Assembly: GCA_905194315.1 (NCBI GenBank)
Contig: CAJJRX010000005.1
Span: 1-64,000, forward strand
Length of the DNA: 64,000 nt
Source of the DNA: an uncultured Sutterella sp.
Lineage (GTDB): Bacteria > Pseudomonadota > Gammaproteobacteria > Burkholderiales > Burkholderiaceae_F
Direction: 5' to 3'
Part shown: positions 1 to 8,935 of the stretch, in pieces
How the letters are laid out: the number at the start of each line of letters is the position of its first letter
How positions within the stretch are numbered: the stretch's first letter is position 1
The notes under the pieces: generated by a model
Told to the model about the DNA's origin: nothing
Seen by the model: the letters and a program-made list of their open reading frames with translations, nothing else
Database searches by the model: none
Translations under genes and position numbers: made by a program

Positions 1-406
1 TTTGGAGGTAAGTGGCACAGAAGAAGATTGCGCCAAGTGGGTCAAACTAACATTGCGCTTGACAGGCACGAAACGCTTGATGCAAACAGTTTCCGGATTT
101 AAAATGGAAATACTCTCTCTGGAGAGGCCTCTCCCCAGCCCAGCGGACTTGTCCGCTGCTAAGGTATGGCATTGGTTCTCAGTCCTAGGAGACAGGGAGC
201 CGGCAACTTTTGTAGAACCAGGTGTGTGAGGGTCTGCATTAGTAGAGGGCGGGAAATCCTTACCAACCCGCTTATCACCCGGATCCCGACTCTCTTTTCT
301 GTAAGCCTTGTCAATATTTTCAGGCCGGTTATCACTGAGTTAACGGCCTGACCGGCCGCCTTGAGCATCAGCTTCCGGCGGCTTGTTTATATGGTGATAA
401 ACGGCG
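1..406. other. No confident gene; palindromic DNA
   Basis: No reading frame here looks convincingly coding. The stretch holds a perfect 14-bp palindrome at 121-134 (GGAGAGGCCTCTCC), an inverted repeat at 142-157 that could form a hairpin with a CTTG tetraloop (AGCGGA/TCCGCT), and a longer imperfect hairpin at 321-350 (CAGGCC/GGCCTG arms). The last lies just downstream of the small minus-strand gene and might end its transcript, although no T-run follows. The window edge may cut a gene or RNA that begins outside. Confidence 0.4.
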
Positions 407-601
407 TTATTTTTGCGGCTTTCCCTGCTCTGCCGCCTGGCGAATCGCCTCTCTGTTCTCCTCGGTCAGAGGCTCGTCTGAGAACAGATTACCGAGTGCC
501 TTCAGTCCTTTCTCCGTGCTCCAGAAACGTGGACTGGTCGCCGGTTTCTGCACCTGCTGCGGCTTCTGTCCGGATTCCTGTTCCTTATTGTCCGTCTCCA
601 T
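407..601 (-). CDS. Small hydrophilic protein of unknown function (64 aa)
   Basis: The reading frame starts at an ATG at 601 (protein begins METDNKEQES) preceded on the minus strand by GGAGAG at a 4-nt spacing. A TTG further upstream is less likely because it lies inside that ribosome-binding site. The protein is charged and soluble, with a Gln/Lys/Pro-rich N-terminal third and a helical C-terminal half (LKALGNLFSDEPLTEENREA). No signal peptide or membrane segment is visible and I do not recognise the family. It is flanked by non-coding DNA and lies downstream of tRNA-Ser(GGA) on the same strand. The good ribosome-binding site and the amino-acid composition support it being real. Confidence 0.55.
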   Translation of the reverse strand: METDNKEQESGQKPQQVQKPATSPRFWSTEKGLKALGNLFSDEPLTEENREAIRQAAEQGKPQK

Positions 602-659
602 AATTCTCTCCAAAAAGATTCTGATCTGTATTCCGTTGGCGTTAATTCAGCCGCCAGCT

Positions 660-714
660 GGTCATATGTGAGGTCATATGCCGGAGCGATTTGGCTCGAG
701 CTGGAAGAGCTCGA
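660..714. repeat. Direct repeat GGTCATATG x2 and adjacent hairpin
   Basis: The nonamer GGTCATATG occurs at 660-668 and again at 672-680, 12 bp start to start, each containing the palindrome CATATG. Sixteen bases on is a perfect 7-bp hairpin (TCGAGCT/AGCTCGA at 696-714, 5-nt loop). They lie about 60 bp upstream of the 64-aa gene on its strand, so the repeats could be an operator for it. No regulator is evident. Confidence 0.35.
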
Positions 715-863
715 ATAAACCAGCGATAGGAAGGTCAGTAAGTAAAACCAGTGTACGCCTGAAACACCAACAGCACAATAACGGCCGTCTGTTCAATTAA
801 TTCTGTTTTGGCTTAGTCTGGCTTGAAAGAGCCGGATGCGGGAGAGAAAAGAGAAGAGGTATT

Positions 864-954
864 TGGCGGAAGGAGAGGGATTCGAACCCTCGATACGGAA
901 TTTCCGTATGCCGCCTTTCCAGGGCGGTACAATCAACCACTCTGCCATCCTTCC
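864..954 (-). tRNA. tRNA-Ser(GGA)
   Basis: Read on the minus strand the sequence folds as a long-variable-arm tRNA. It has acceptor GGAAGGA/TCCTTCC, discriminator G and an encoded CCA at 864-866, the T-loop TTCGAAT, and an anticodon stem CCGCC/GGCGG enclosing CTGGAAA with anticodon GGA, which reads UCC and UCU serine codons. The class II variable arm (TACGGAAATTCCGTA) is a clean hairpin. No obvious U-rich terminator follows. Confidence 0.95.
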
Positions 955-1257
955 AAGATGCACAACCGAGGCGCTGTGGTATGTCAGCATGATGCCTCTG
1001 TTAACTGAGAAGTGGAAGTATACACAAATTTGGCCGGATTGCCAACTGGCTATTCAGGCCATCCTAAAAATATGGGATGGTTTGGGAGCGGATCGGTATT
1101 AGGTCTTGCGGCTTGAGCCGTCTGTACTAGGCCCAACGGTCGCTAGCGCAGCGCAAATGCCTTGTGAGAAAATCGAAAGCGGGCAGGATGTGCCGGTGTT
1201 TTCGGCATCTCTTTGCTCAGTTTATTCACAGCAATATAGCTTGATCGGAGCCGCCAG

Positions 1258-1770
1258 ATGACTGAACTTAAAAACAGCCCACTGGAGAACGGGAGAAGCA
1301 CCGGAAAACGGTCCAGGCAGGATCTGCTCGAATTGCTTGAAGAGCTTGCTGCCTGCCATCTTGAGAATGTCTGGCTGCAGAAACATTTTCCGCACCGCCC
1401 GGAGAGCCAGCATACGCACCGCCGCGCACAGACGGTGTTTGAAACAGCAGTGGCACTGCTCTGCGGTGCGACTGTGCCCGGCACAGTTCGCCCGGCTGTT
1501 ACAGGGGAGGCGCTTGCCGCCCATCTGTGTGTCGGACTCGGCCTTGTTGGCAGTTCTGAAGAGTCTGTCATCCGGCAGGCGCTCAACCGTTATCTTGATG
1601 ACCTGGTGGTCTATCTCGAACCATGCTCCGGGCAGACGAAAACCGCTCAGCTGCCGCCGATAGAGGAGTTCCGTGAATTTGTCGCCGGCTGGGCGGCGTT
1701 TCTTGCTGCAGAAAGCGCTACGCTCACACTGCCGGCGGATTTTCTTGTTTCAAAAGCGGTGATCAGCTAA
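1258..1770 (+). CDS. Hypothetical protein (170 aa)
   Basis: The ATG at 1258 follows a GGAG at about 9 nt. The N-terminus is polar; residues 20-50 are a Leu/Glu-rich helix (DLLELLEELAACHLENVWLQKHF), and the remainder alternates helix-forming and hydrophobic stretches without a signal peptide or a clear transmembrane span. I do not recognise the family. It lies on the same strand as thyA, 96 bp upstream, and a G+C-rich hairpin at about 1805-1838 without a T-run sits between them, so cotranscription is possible. A minus-strand frame over the same DNA (1143-1586) is less convincing. Confidence 0.55.
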   Translation: MTELKNSPLENGRSTGKRSRQDLLELLEELAACHLENVWLQKHFPHRPESQHTHRRAQTVFETAVALLCGATVPGTVRPAVTGEALAAHLCVGLGLVGSSEESVIRQALNRYLDDLVVYLEPCSGQTKTAQLPPIEEFREFVAGWAAFLAAESATLTLPADFLVSKAVIS

Positions 1771-1866
1771 CGCGCTCTGCGTCTGCTCAGGTAAGATTGG
1801 AAGACAGCCTGCCGGACCTGTCCGGTCCGGCGGGCTGAAACTGTATTCACAAAGGACTGAAGGTAT

Positions 1867-2667
1867 ATGCCAAGTAATCAATATGAAACCCTGATGCGTT
1901 ACGTGTACGAGCACGGCACGCATAAATCAGACCGCACCGGAACGGGAACCAGATCCGTGTTTGGATACCAAATGCGTTTTGACCTTCAGGAAGGCTTCCC
2001 TTTAGTGACGACTAAAAAACTGCATCTGCGCTCGATTATTCATGAGCTGCTGTGGTTTCTCAACGGTGACTCCAACATCCGTTACCTCAAGGAAAACGGC
2101 GTGAGCATCTGGGATGAATGGGCCGACGAGAACGGTGATCTCGGTCCTGTCTACGGCGTGCAGTGGCGCAGCTGGCCTGCCCCTGACGGCCGTCATATCG
2201 ATCAGATCAGTAATGTGCTCAAGCAGATCAGAGAAACCCCGGACAGCCGCCGCATGATCGTCTGCGCCTGGAATCCCGGCGTCATTGACCAGATGGCGCT
2301 GCCGCCGTGCCACTGCCTCTTTCAGTTTTATGTTGCCGACGGAAAACTCAGCTGCCAGCTCTACCAGCGCTCCTGCGATATTTTCCTCGGCGTGCCGTTC
2401 AATATCGCAAGCTACTCCCTGCTCACGCATATGTTTGCCCAGCAGTGCGATCTTGAGCCCGGTGAATTTGTCTGGACCGGCGGGGACTGCCACCTCTATG
2501 ACAACCACATGGAACAGGTCGCCCTGCAGCTCTCGCGTGAACCGCGTCCGTATCCGAAGCTTGTCATCCACCGCCGTCCGGATTCGCTCTTTGACTACCG
2601 CTATGAGGACTTTGAGATCGTGGGTTACGATCCCCATCCCCATATCAAGGCGCCTGTGGCGGTCTGA
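1867..2667 (+). CDS. thyA: Thymidylate synthase
   Basis: ThyA converts dUMP to dTMP using methylenetetrahydrofolate, which leaves as dihydrofolate. The 266-residue product has the usual length (about 264). It shows the catalytic cysteine in [10 protein letters not shown], the substrate-binding motif [13 protein letters not shown], and the N-terminal [10 protein letters not shown] loop. The start ATG follows GAAGG at a 3-4 nt spacing. folA begins 12 bp after the stop, so the enzyme that makes dihydrofolate and the one that recycles it are made from one transcript, a common thyA-folA arrangement. Cytosolic. Confidence 0.97.
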   Translation: MPSNQYETLMRYVYEHGTHKSDRTGTGTRSVFGYQMRFDLQEGFPLVTTKKLHLRSIIHELLWFLNGDSNIRYLKENGVSIWDEWADENGDLGPVYGVQWRSWPAPDGRHIDQISNVLKQIRETPDSRRMIVCAWNPGVIDQMALPPCHCLFQFYVADGKLSCQLYQRSCDIFLGVPFNIASYSLLTHMFAQQCDLEPGEFVWTGGDCHLYDNHMEQVALQLSREPRPYPKLVIHRRPDSLFDYRYEDFEIVGYDPHPHIKAPVAV

Positions 2668-2679
2668 TCCGGAGGCAGC

Positions 2680-3165
2680 ATGATTGTCGATATGATTGTC
2701 GCCTGTGCGAGCAACCGGGTCATCGGCGCGGATAACCGGCTGCTCTGGAGAATTCCGGAGGACTTTGCCCACTTCAAACGGGTTACGATGGGTCACGCCG
2801 TCATCATGGGCCGGAAGACCTGGGAGTCGATCGGTCGTCCCCTTCCCGGACGCAAAAATGTTGTTATCACCCGTCAGACAGGGTATCAGGCGGAGGGGGC
2901 GGACGTCGTCAGCTCGCTCGATGCAGCCCTCGATATGCTCAAAGATCAGGAGCGCGTTTTTGTGATCGGCGGCGGAGAAATCTACCGTCAGGCAATGCCC
3001 AAAGCCGACCACATCTGGGTGACGGTTGTGGGTCAGAATTTCGAGGGGGATACGACCTTCCCCGAAATTGATCCTTTACTCTGGAAGGAGACGGTTGTTT
3101 CCGTTTTACCGCCGACGCAGGAGCGTCCTTTTGAGGTCAGCTTCCGGGAATATCACCGGCGCTGA
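2680..3165 (+). CDS. folA: Dihydrofolate reductase
   Basis: FolA reduces dihydrofolate to tetrahydrofolate with NADPH and is the target of trimethoprim. The 161-residue protein matches the family length. Visible motifs are the N-terminal strand MIVACASNRVIG, the catalytic acidic residue in LLWRIPEDFAHFK, the NADPH-binding MGRKTWESIGRPLPGR, and FVIGGGEIYRQAMP. It is the second gene of thyA-folA, followed within about 20 bp by a terminator hairpin. The start ATG has GGAGGCAGC upstream. Confidence 0.97.
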   Translation: MIVDMIVACASNRVIGADNRLLWRIPEDFAHFKRVTMGHAVIMGRKTWESIGRPLPGRKNVVITRQTGYQAEGADVVSSLDAALDMLKDQERVFVIGGGEIYRQAMPKADHIWVTVVGQNFEGDTTFPEIDPLLWKETVVSVLPPTQERPFEVSFREYHRR

Positions 3166-3176
3166 AAAATTTTCCC

Positions 3177-3317
3177 TGTGGATAAATAACCGGTTGCCTA
3201 TTTTTTAGGCAGCCGGTTATTTTTATTACAGCCCTTGACAGACTAGCGTTTTGGGTGTATGTACCCCTGACTTATACACACGCCGGAGAAAAAGTTGTCC
3301 ACAGTTTCTGTGTGTAA
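3177..3317. other. Cluster of DnaA-box-like motifs (possible replication-control site)
   Basis: Within 141 bp there are four 9-mers resembling the DnaA box TTATNCACA: TGTGGATAA at 3177-3185 (perfect, reverse), TTATACACA at 3272-3280 (perfect, forward), TTGTCCACA at 3295-3303 (one mismatch) and TGTGTGTAA at 3309-3317 (reverse, one mismatch). AT-rich DNA follows at about 3340-3390. Seen: the motif cluster. Inferred: it could be an origin or a DnaA-titrating site. Against oriC, the flanking genes point towards it and dnaA, dnaN, parAB and rpmH are not nearby. Confidence 0.4.
3188..3225 (+). terminator. Terminator of thyA-folA
   Basis: A 12-bp stem (AACCGGTTGCCT / AGGCAGCCGGTT, one G-U pair) with an ATTTTTT loop is followed by ATTTTTATT. 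It begins 22 bp after the folA stop. Its core GCCTATTTTTTAGGC recurs at 3376-3394. Confidence 0.75.
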
Positions 3318-3375
3318 CTCTGGAAAACCGGACCTTTTTTCCGGCGTATTGCTTAATTATCAAAGACTTAGGGGT

Positions 3376-3394
3376 TTGCCTATTTTTTAGGCAA
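3376..3394. repeat. Second copy of the GCCTATTTTTTAGGC hairpin
   Basis: TTGCCTA/TAGGCAA arms with a TTTTT loop repeat the core of the folA terminator about 190 bp away. No T-run follows, so terminator function is doubtful. The rest of 3395-3480 shows nothing I recognise. Confidence 0.45.
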
Positions 3395-3480
3395 CTGCGG
3401 GACTGTTCCGGGATGATCCTCAAGCCTGTTTCCCGGCAGAAAGACGTAAGCTGCGGCAGGGGGATTTTGGAGCCGGACAA

Positions 3481-3519
3481 ACGAAAAGAGCGCTGTTTCT
3501 CTTCACAGGAAACAGCGCT
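3481..3519 (-). terminator. Terminator of tRNA-Arg
   Basis: A perfect 11-bp stem (AGCGCTGTTTC / GAAACAGCGCT, 9-nt loop) lies 10 bp beyond the tRNA 3' end and is followed on the minus strand by CTTTTCGT. Confidence 0.8.
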
Positions 3520-3528
3520 CGGAATTGG

Positions 3529-3605
3529 TGGCGCGGCTGGCAGGATTCGAACCCACGACCCTCTGGTTCGTAGCCAGATACTCTATCCAACTGAGCTACA
3601 GCCGC
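3529..3605 (-). tRNA. tRNA-Arg(ACG)
   Basis: The minus strand reads a 77-nt tRNA with acceptor GCGGCTG/CAGCCGC, discriminator G, encoded CCA, T-loop TTCGAAT, and anticodon stem TCTGG/CCAGA enclosing CTACGAA. The anticodon is ACG, whose A34 is edited to inosine by TadA in bacteria so that it reads CGU, CGC and CGA. Confidence 0.96.
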
Positions 3606-3718
3606 AAAAGCGCAGAACCCGTATATTACACACTTTTCTCGCGGTTGACAAGGGTAGGGGAGAAAATACCAAAAAAATGGGATCTTCTGTCCGGATACGC
3701 CGTCACGCGGTGCATTTT

Positions 3719-3970
3719 CTACGGTTTGTGTTCAATGACCGAGACGTACTGAGGGGTGCCCTCAGCCTCGAGCGTCTCCCCGCTCACGAAGCGGTGACCG
3801 GTCTGAGTGCAGAACTGCTTGAGGTCGGGGATGCTGTGCGGATCGGTGCTGATGACACGGATCAGCTCCCCGGGGTTCATCCTGGCGAGTGCCTTTTTGG
3901 TTTTAAGCACCGGAATGGGGCAGGCCTCGCCGGGCAGGCAGAGTTCGGTAACAGGCAGCGTTTGCATCAT
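3719..3970 (-). CDS. TusA/YedF-family sulfur-carrier protein
   Basis: The 83-residue protein carries the family's CPxP signature in EACPIPVLKTKKALARM, where the cysteine carries a persulfide. The rest fits the two-layer alpha/beta sandwich (GELIRVISTDPHSIPDLKQFC ... TGHRF). TusA relays sulfur to tRNA 2-thiouridine synthesis; YedF and related paralogues serve other sulfur or redox roles, and sequence alone does not decide. AAGGACA precedes the first ATG; a second ATG follows directly. It is a single gene between tRNA-Arg and alaS, all on the minus strand. It lies about 50 bp past the alaS terminator, so it probably has its own promoter or relies on read-through. Confidence 0.85.
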   Translation of the reverse strand: MMQTLPVTELCLPGEACPIPVLKTKKALARMNPGELIRVISTDPHSIPDLKQFCTQTGHRFVSGETLEAEGTPQYVSVIEHKP

Positions 3971-4020
3971 AAATGTCCTTTTTTCCGTCCTGCGGGCACC
4001 GTAGTGCCTGCAGGCATGTG

Positions 4021-4056
4021 AAAAAGGAGGCGCCGGTACGGTGCCCGGCAGCCTCC
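4021..4056 (-). terminator. Terminator of alaS
   Basis: On the minus strand GGAGGC-t-GCCGG pairs with CCGGC-GCCTCC, followed by TTTTT. It lies about 50 bp after the alaS stop. Confidence 0.8.
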
Positions 4057-4107
4057 TTGATGTCTGAAGCAGGTCTCAAAGGCGTTCAGACGCCTTCTCG
4101 AATACGC

Positions 4108-6735
4108 TTAGAGCTTGGCCTCAATCCAGGCGTAAACGCTCTTGAGCGCCTCGTCAAGGCCTTCAGCGCTCTGTGCGCCGGCCATAGCCATATCGGGCTT
4201 GCCGCCGCCCTTGCCGCCGAGCGGCACGGCCACGACATTGACGAGCTCGCCGGCCTTGATGCGGCCGGTGAGATCACGGGAGACGCCGGCGGCGAGCTGA
4301 ACCTTGCCGTCCGCAGAGACCGTGGCGAGCACCGCAGCGACGGTGCCGAGCTTGTCCTTGACTTTGTCCATCGTTTCACGCAGCGCCTTGACATCCACGC
4401 CGTCAAGACGGGCGGTGAGAACCTTGATGCCCTTGACGTCAACGGCGTTTTCAATCAGGGTGTCACCCACGCGGGAGGCCATCTTGCTCTTGAGCTGATC
4501 GAGCGCCTTTTCAAGCGTCTTCATATCCTCGAGCATCGAGTCGATCTTGCCGGGCAGCTCGTCGGTCTTCACATTGAGGCGGCGGATAACACCGCTGAGC
4601 ACGTCAGCGTTGTGCTGCGCCACACGCAGTGCATTGAGACCGGTCTGGGCTTCAATACGGCGAACGCCGGCAGCCACCCCCGCCTCGGAGATGATCTTGA
4701 ACGAGCCGATATCGCCGGTGCGTTCAACGTGGCAGCCGCCGCAGAATTCGATCGAGGAGCCGATGTTCATCACGCGCACGATGTCGTCGTACTTTTCCCC
4801 GAAGAGCATCAGGGCGCCGGTTTCCTTGGCCTGATCAATCGGCATCACACGGGCCTGAGTCGGCGTGTTAGCCAGGATTTCACCATTGACCATATCTTCG
4901 ACGGCACGGATCTGCTCATCGGTCATGGGCTTGTTGTGCGAGAAGTCAAATCGCAGCACATCGGGGCTCACCAGAGAGCCCTTCTGCTGAACGTGCTCGC
5001 CGAGCACCTTGCGAAGAGCCTTCTGCAGCAGGTGAGTGGCGGAGTGGTTGCGAACCGTGGCGGCACGGAGCTCTTCGTTGACGAGAAGCGTGAAGGTTTC
5101 ACCGACGCTCACATGACCTTCGACAACATGGATATGCTGACCGGTCACCTTGCCCTTGACACGGAACGTGTCGAGCACGTCCAGAATGGAGGTGTCGTTG
5201 ACGCAGCGGCCGCGGTCACCGACCTGACCGCCCTGTTCGGCGTAGAACGGGGTACGGTCAAAGACCACGACGGCATCGTCGCCGGCGTCCACGGTCTTGA
5301 CAGCTTCACCGTCACGGTAGAGGGCGAGCACGCGGGCGCCTTTTTCCTCGAGCGTTTCATAGCCCGTGAAGACCGTATCGGCACCGTTGTATTCAAGGCC
5401 CTGAGCCATCTTGAACTTGGCGCTGGCACGGGCGGCGTCACGCTGACGCTGCATGGCGGCGTCAAAGCCGGCGATGTCAACCTTGAGGCCGCGCTCACGG
5501 CAGACGTCACCGGTCAGGTCGGCCGGGAAGCCGTACGTGTCGTGCAGCTTGAAGAGGACCTCACCGTCGAGAATGCCGTTGCTGCAGTGCGCAATGGCGT
5601 CTTCGAGAATTTCCATCCCCTTGGAGATCGTCAGGAAGAAGCGTTCCTCTTCCTCTTTGATCACTTCGGCAATGCGCGGGTTGTTGAGCTCGGGATAGGC
5701 CTCACCCATTTCGGCACGCAGCGCATCAACAAGCGTGTAGAAGAACGGCGAGCGCGCACCGAGTTTGTAGCCGTGACGGATGGCGCGGCGGCAGATGCGG
5801 CGCAGCACGTAGGAGCGGCCCTCGTTGCCCGGCACAATGCCGTCGGCCACGGAGAAGGCGCAGGAGCGGATATGGTCGGCAATCACCTTCAGAGAGGGCG
5901 AGCTGATGTCGGCCGGCGTTTCGCTCACACGGTCCACGGCAGCCTTGGCGGCAGCGAGCAGATTCTTGAAGAGGTCGATGTCGTAGTTGTTGTGCACGCC
6001 CTGGAGCACAGCGGCAATACGTTCCAGACCCATACCCGTGTCAACGCTGGGCTTGGGCAGCGGATGCATCACGCCGCGCTCGTCGCGGTTGAACTGCATG
6101 AACACGAGGTTCCAGATTTCAATGTAGCGGTCACCGTCTTCATCGGGGCTGCCCGGAGGGCCGCCCTGGACTTCCTCGCCGTGGTCGTAGAAGATTTCCG
6201 AGCACGGACCGCACGGACCCGTATCGCCCATCATCCAGAAGTTGTCGGACATGTAGCGGGCGCCTTTGTTGTCGCCGATACGCACAATACGTTCGGCCGG
6301 CACACCGACCTCTTTGTTCCAGATGTTGTAGGCCTCATCGTCCTCGGCGTAGACCGTCACCCAGAGCTTTTCCGCCGGGAGCATGAAGTGCTTCGTGAGC
6401 AGTTCCCAGGCGAAATTGATCGCATCATGCTTGAAATAGTCGCCAAACGAGAAGTTGCCGAGCATTTCAAAGAAGGTGTGATGACGTGCGGTGTAGCCCA
6501 CATTGTCAAGGTCGTTGTGCTTGCCGCCGGCGCGGATGCACTTCTGACTGGTGGTGGCACGGCTGTAGGGGCGCTTGTCAAAGCCCAGGAACACGTCCTT
6601 GAACTGATTCATGCCGGCGTTGGTAAAGAGCAGGGTCGGGTCGTTTCCGGGAACCACCGGGCTCGAGGAAACAATCGTATGACCCTTGCTTTCGAAGAAC
6701 TTCAGATAGGTTCGACGAATGTCTGCGACTTTCAT
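4108..6735 (-). CDS. alaS: Alanyl-tRNA synthetase
   Basis: AlaRS charges tRNA-Ala. The 875-residue length is that of the bacterial enzyme. In order: class II catalytic domain (residues 1 to about 240, with [33 protein letters not shown] and the [10 protein letters not shown] motif 3), tRNA-recognition domain, the editing domain with its zinc ligands in [12 protein letters not shown] and [14 protein letters not shown], and the C-terminal C-Ala/DHHA1 domain with [14 protein letters not shown]. The ATG at 6735 begins [15 protein letters not shown], the conserved N-terminus. It stands alone, with a terminator downstream. A long open frame on the opposite strand is its shadow. Confidence 0.98.
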   Translation of the reverse strand: MKVADIRRTYLKFFESKGHTIVSSSPVVPGNDPTLLFTNAGMNQFKDVFLGFDKRPYSRATTSQKCIRAGGKHNDLDNVGYTARHHTFFEMLGNFSFGDYFKHDAINFAWELLTKHFMLPAEKLWVTVYAEDDEAYNIWNKEVGVPAERIVRIGDNKGARYMSDNFWMMGDTGPCGPCSEIFYDHGEEVQGGPPGSPDEDGDRYIEIWNLVFMQFNRDERGVMHPLPKPSVDTGMGLERIAAVLQGVHNNYDIDLFKNLLAAAKAAVDRVSETPADISSPSLKVIADHIRSCAFSVADGIVPGNEGRSYVLRRICRRAIRHGYKLGARSPFFYTLVDALRAEMGEAYPELNNPRIAEVIKEEEERFFLTISKGMEILEDAIAHCSNGILDGEVLFKLHDTYGFPADLTGDVCRERGLKVDIAGFDAAMQRQRDAARASAKFKMAQGLEYNGADTVFTGYETLEEKGARVLALYRDGEAVKTVDAGDDAVVVFDRTPFYAEQGGQVGDRGRCVNDTSILDVLDTFRVKGKVTGQHIHVVEGHVSVGETFTLLVNEELRAATVRNHSATHLLQKALRKVLGEHVQQKGSLVSPDVLRFDFSHNKPMTDEQIRAVEDMVNGEILANTPTQARVMPIDQAKETGALMLFGEKYDDIVRVMNIGSSIEFCGGCHVERTGDIGSFKIISEAGVAAGVRRIEAQTGLNALRVAQHNADVLSGVIRRLNVKTDELPGKIDSMLEDMKTLEKALDQLKSKMASRVGDTLIENAVDVKGIKVLTARLDGVDVKALRETMDKVKDKLGTVAAVLATVSADGKVQLAAGVSRDLTGRIKAGELVNVVAVPLGGKGGGKPDMAMAGAQSAEGLDEALKSVYAWIEAKL

Positions 6736-6972
6736 GATATTTACTTACTGTTAGTGTTGTCTCTGAACCGGCGGCAGAGCCTGCCGTTCTCTGGTTCCCG
6801 AGACGTTGGAATTCTGTTCTTGAAAGGGCACCCGAAGTGTGCACGCCTTTCAGGCGAAAAGCCTTATTTTACTGCTAACTTCCTGTTTGTCGACAAATTG
6901 TAGGCTCGGATGTACAAAATTTGCGCGACGAGCGTCGCCCCGGGGTGAGTCGGGCCCCTGGCCGGGCGGCAC

Positions 6973-7013
6973 GAAAAAAACTCCCCTGCACCCGGGGAGC
7001 GGGTACAGGGGAG
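6973..7013 (-). terminator. Terminator of hemN
   Basis: On the minus strand CTCCCCTG/CAGGGGAG with an inner ACCCG/CGGGT helix is followed by seven T residues. It begins 23 bp past the hemN stop. Confidence 0.85.
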
Positions 7014-7036
7014 GGGAAAGGAAACCGGATCCGGTA

Positions 7037-8437
7037 TCAGGCGATACGCGAATAGCCGCCCGCGCGGGTGGATTCACGCAGATAGCGGTCAAACTGCATG
7101 GCCACCGCACGCACGAAAATCTTGCCCTTGGCAGAGACCACCAGACGGTCATCGTAGAGCTCGACGAGTTCGTGCTTGACGTAGGGCTTCATCTTGGACC
7201 ATTCATAGGCAAAGGTTTCGTCAAAGTTGATGTTGAAGCGCTCTTCGACGTCACGCTTTTTCAGCTCGAAGTTGCACATGATGGTCATGATCACATAACG
7301 GCGCAGCTCATCATCTTCCGTGAGCCAGTAACCGCGGTTCGTGGCCAGATGACCGGCGCGGATCGCCGCATAGTAATCGTCGATTTCGCGCGGATTGCAG
7401 GCGTAGGCATTGTCGATCTTGCTGATGGCCGAGACGCCGAGCGCCACCATGTCACATTCGGCACGGGTGGAGTAGCCCTGGAAGTTGCGCTGCAGGGTGC
7501 CTTCACGCTGTGCGATGGAGAGCTCGTCGTCCTCCTTGGCGAAATGGTCCATCCCGATGTAGCGGTAGCCGTTGGCCGTCAGACGGGTGATGGCGTCGAA
7601 CATGATGTTGACCTTTTCAACGGTATCGGGCAGGTCCGCAGGCAGGATGCGGCGCTGGCTCTTGAAGTGGTTCGGCAGATGCGCATAGTGGTAGAGCGCG
7701 ATGCGGTCGGGCGAGAGTTCAAGCACCTGATCGATCGTCTTTTCAAAGGTCTTGCGGTTCTGCTTGGGCAGGCCGTAGATCAGGTCGATGTTGACCGATT
7801 CGAAACCGTTTTCACGGGCGGCATCAATCGTGGCCTTCGTCATTTCAAAGGGCTGAATGCGGTTGACCGCCTTCTGCACATCAGGATTGAAGTCCTGCAC
7901 GCCGAGCGACATGCGGTTCAGACCGAGGCGCTTGAGGTTGGCCACCTTGGCGGGGTCACAGGTGCGGGGGTCAACCTCGATCGAGAACTCACCGTCTTTG
8001 GCGAGCGGGAAGCGGCTGGTGAGCTCTTCCATCAGACGGGCCATTTCATCCTCGGCGAGATACGTGGGCGTGCCGCCGCCGAAGTGCAGCTGTTCGAGTT
8101 CGGTCGAACCGGTGAGTTTGTCTTTGACCATCTGCGCCTCCTGTGCGAGCACGTCAATGTACTCGGCACTGCGGGAGTGGTCACGGGTGATGATCTTGTT
8201 GCAGCCGCAGTAGTAACAGATGTCATTGCAAAACGGCACATGCACGTACAGCGAAAGCGGTGCAGGGAATTTTGCCTGTTCACGCAGAGCCAGCGCTTTG
8301 ACGTAGTCGTCAACGCCAAACTCAGTGTGGAAGCGGTCTGCCGTCGGGTAGGACGTATAGCGGGGTGCGGGCACATCGAACTTGCGAAGAAGCTCCATGT
8401 CGGGGAGTTCAACACCACTGGTTGCGGGATTAGTCAT
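7037..8437 (-). CDS. hemN: Oxygen-independent coproporphyrinogen III oxidase
   Basis: HemN is a radical-SAM enzyme that decarboxylates coproporphyrinogen III to protoporphyrinogen IX without oxygen, the haem step needed in anaerobes. The [4Fe-4S] cysteines are visible in VPFCNDICYYCGCN (CxxxCxxC), followed by the GGGTPTYL SAM-binding motif and the C-terminal HemN domain. I place the start at the ATG at 8437 (MTNPATSG), preceded by AAGGAA at 8 nt, giving 466 residues; an upstream start would add 19 poorly conserved residues. An FNR-box-like palindrome lies about 70 bp upstream, and fnr is the divergent neighbour, so anaerobic induction is likely. Confidence 0.95.
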   Translation of the reverse strand: MTNPATSGVELPDMELLRKFDVPAPRYTSYPTADRFHTEFGVDDYVKALALREQAKFPAPLSLYVHVPFCNDICYYCGCNKIITRDHSRSAEYIDVLAQEAQMVKDKLTGSTELEQLHFGGGTPTYLAEDEMARLMEELTSRFPLAKDGEFSIEVDPRTCDPAKVANLKRLGLNRMSLGVQDFNPDVQKAVNRIQPFEMTKATIDAARENGFESVNIDLIYGLPKQNRKTFEKTIDQVLELSPDRIALYHYAHLPNHFKSQRRILPADLPDTVEKVNIMFDAITRLTANGYRYIGMDHFAKEDDELSIAQREGTLQRNFQGYSTRAECDMVALGVSAISKIDNAYACNPREIDDYYAAIRAGHLATNRGYWLTEDDELRRYVIMTIMCNFELKKRDVEERFNINFDETFAYEWSKMKPYVKHELVELYDDRLVVSAKGKIFVRAVAMQFDRYLRESTRAGGYSRIA

Positions 8438-8506
8438 CTGATCATTCCTTGGCTTGTGACTTAGATTAAACTTTGCGGGAATTGCATTCCACAAAATAAT
8501 GGTTTA

Positions 8507-8520
8507 TTGATACTAGTCAA
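8507..8520. promoter_or_regulatory. FNR box upstream of hemN
   Basis: TTGATACTAGTCAA matches the FNR consensus TTGAT-N4-ATCAA at 9 of 10 positions. It is centred about 77 bp upstream of the hemN start codon and lies in the hemN-fnr divergent region. It probably mediates anaerobic activation of hemN; autoregulation of fnr is possible but the distance is long. Confidence 0.65.
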
Positions 8521-8935
8521 AACATTTTTTGTTAGCTAAACTAACGAAACAGTTTGACGGTTTTCTCAACAGACATCTTATTAAGACAGAATAGATTTTA
8601 GAGTCTCCATATTACTGCAACATTATTAAGCCCTTGGGAGAGGATTTTAAGAGATAGGGGTTTCCCTAGGTAGTAGTTTTATGGTTGTCTGACCCCGAAT
8701 GCTGTTGATTTCAGAGGATTTTTCCGCTGGTGACGGCGAGTCCTCCGGACGGAGAACTGTTTGAGTGGATCCGGAAAAAGTGCTCCGGATCCGGCTTTGG
8801 AAACACCGTATAAGGTTGCGCAAATCTTGTACGGCGGACAGCTTCAGGCTGGCGTCACGGCGCCGCACCGGTTCGGGCCGGCACGGGCTGCGGCGGTGAT
8901 GAGGCAGAAATTGTCGATATGGGAGAATGAAAAGC
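8521..8935. other. hemN-fnr intergenic region
   Basis: No gene is visible. The first 150 bp are AT-rich with TTAG/CTAA repeats around 8532-8545. TAGGGGTTTCCCTA (about 8655-8668) is an inverted repeat. A perfect 9-bp hairpin, GGATCCGGA/TCCGGATCC at 8767-8792 with an 8-nt loop, lies 140 bp before fnr and lacks a T-run; it may belong to the fnr leader. Confidence 0.4.

Noticed and set aside
2..229. 75-codon open frame at the window start
   Set aside because: No family resemblance, TTG start at the very edge, and palindromic DNA inside; not enough to call a gene.
2002..3012. 336-codon frame on the minus strand across thyA and folA
   Set aside because: Shadow of two clear enzyme genes.
3973..6903. 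976-codon open frame on the plus strand
   Set aside because: It is the antisense of alaS in GC-rich DNA; its peptide is His/Val/Gly-rich with no known motif.
6839..8464. 541-codon open frame on the plus strand
   Set aside because: Antisense shadow of hemN.
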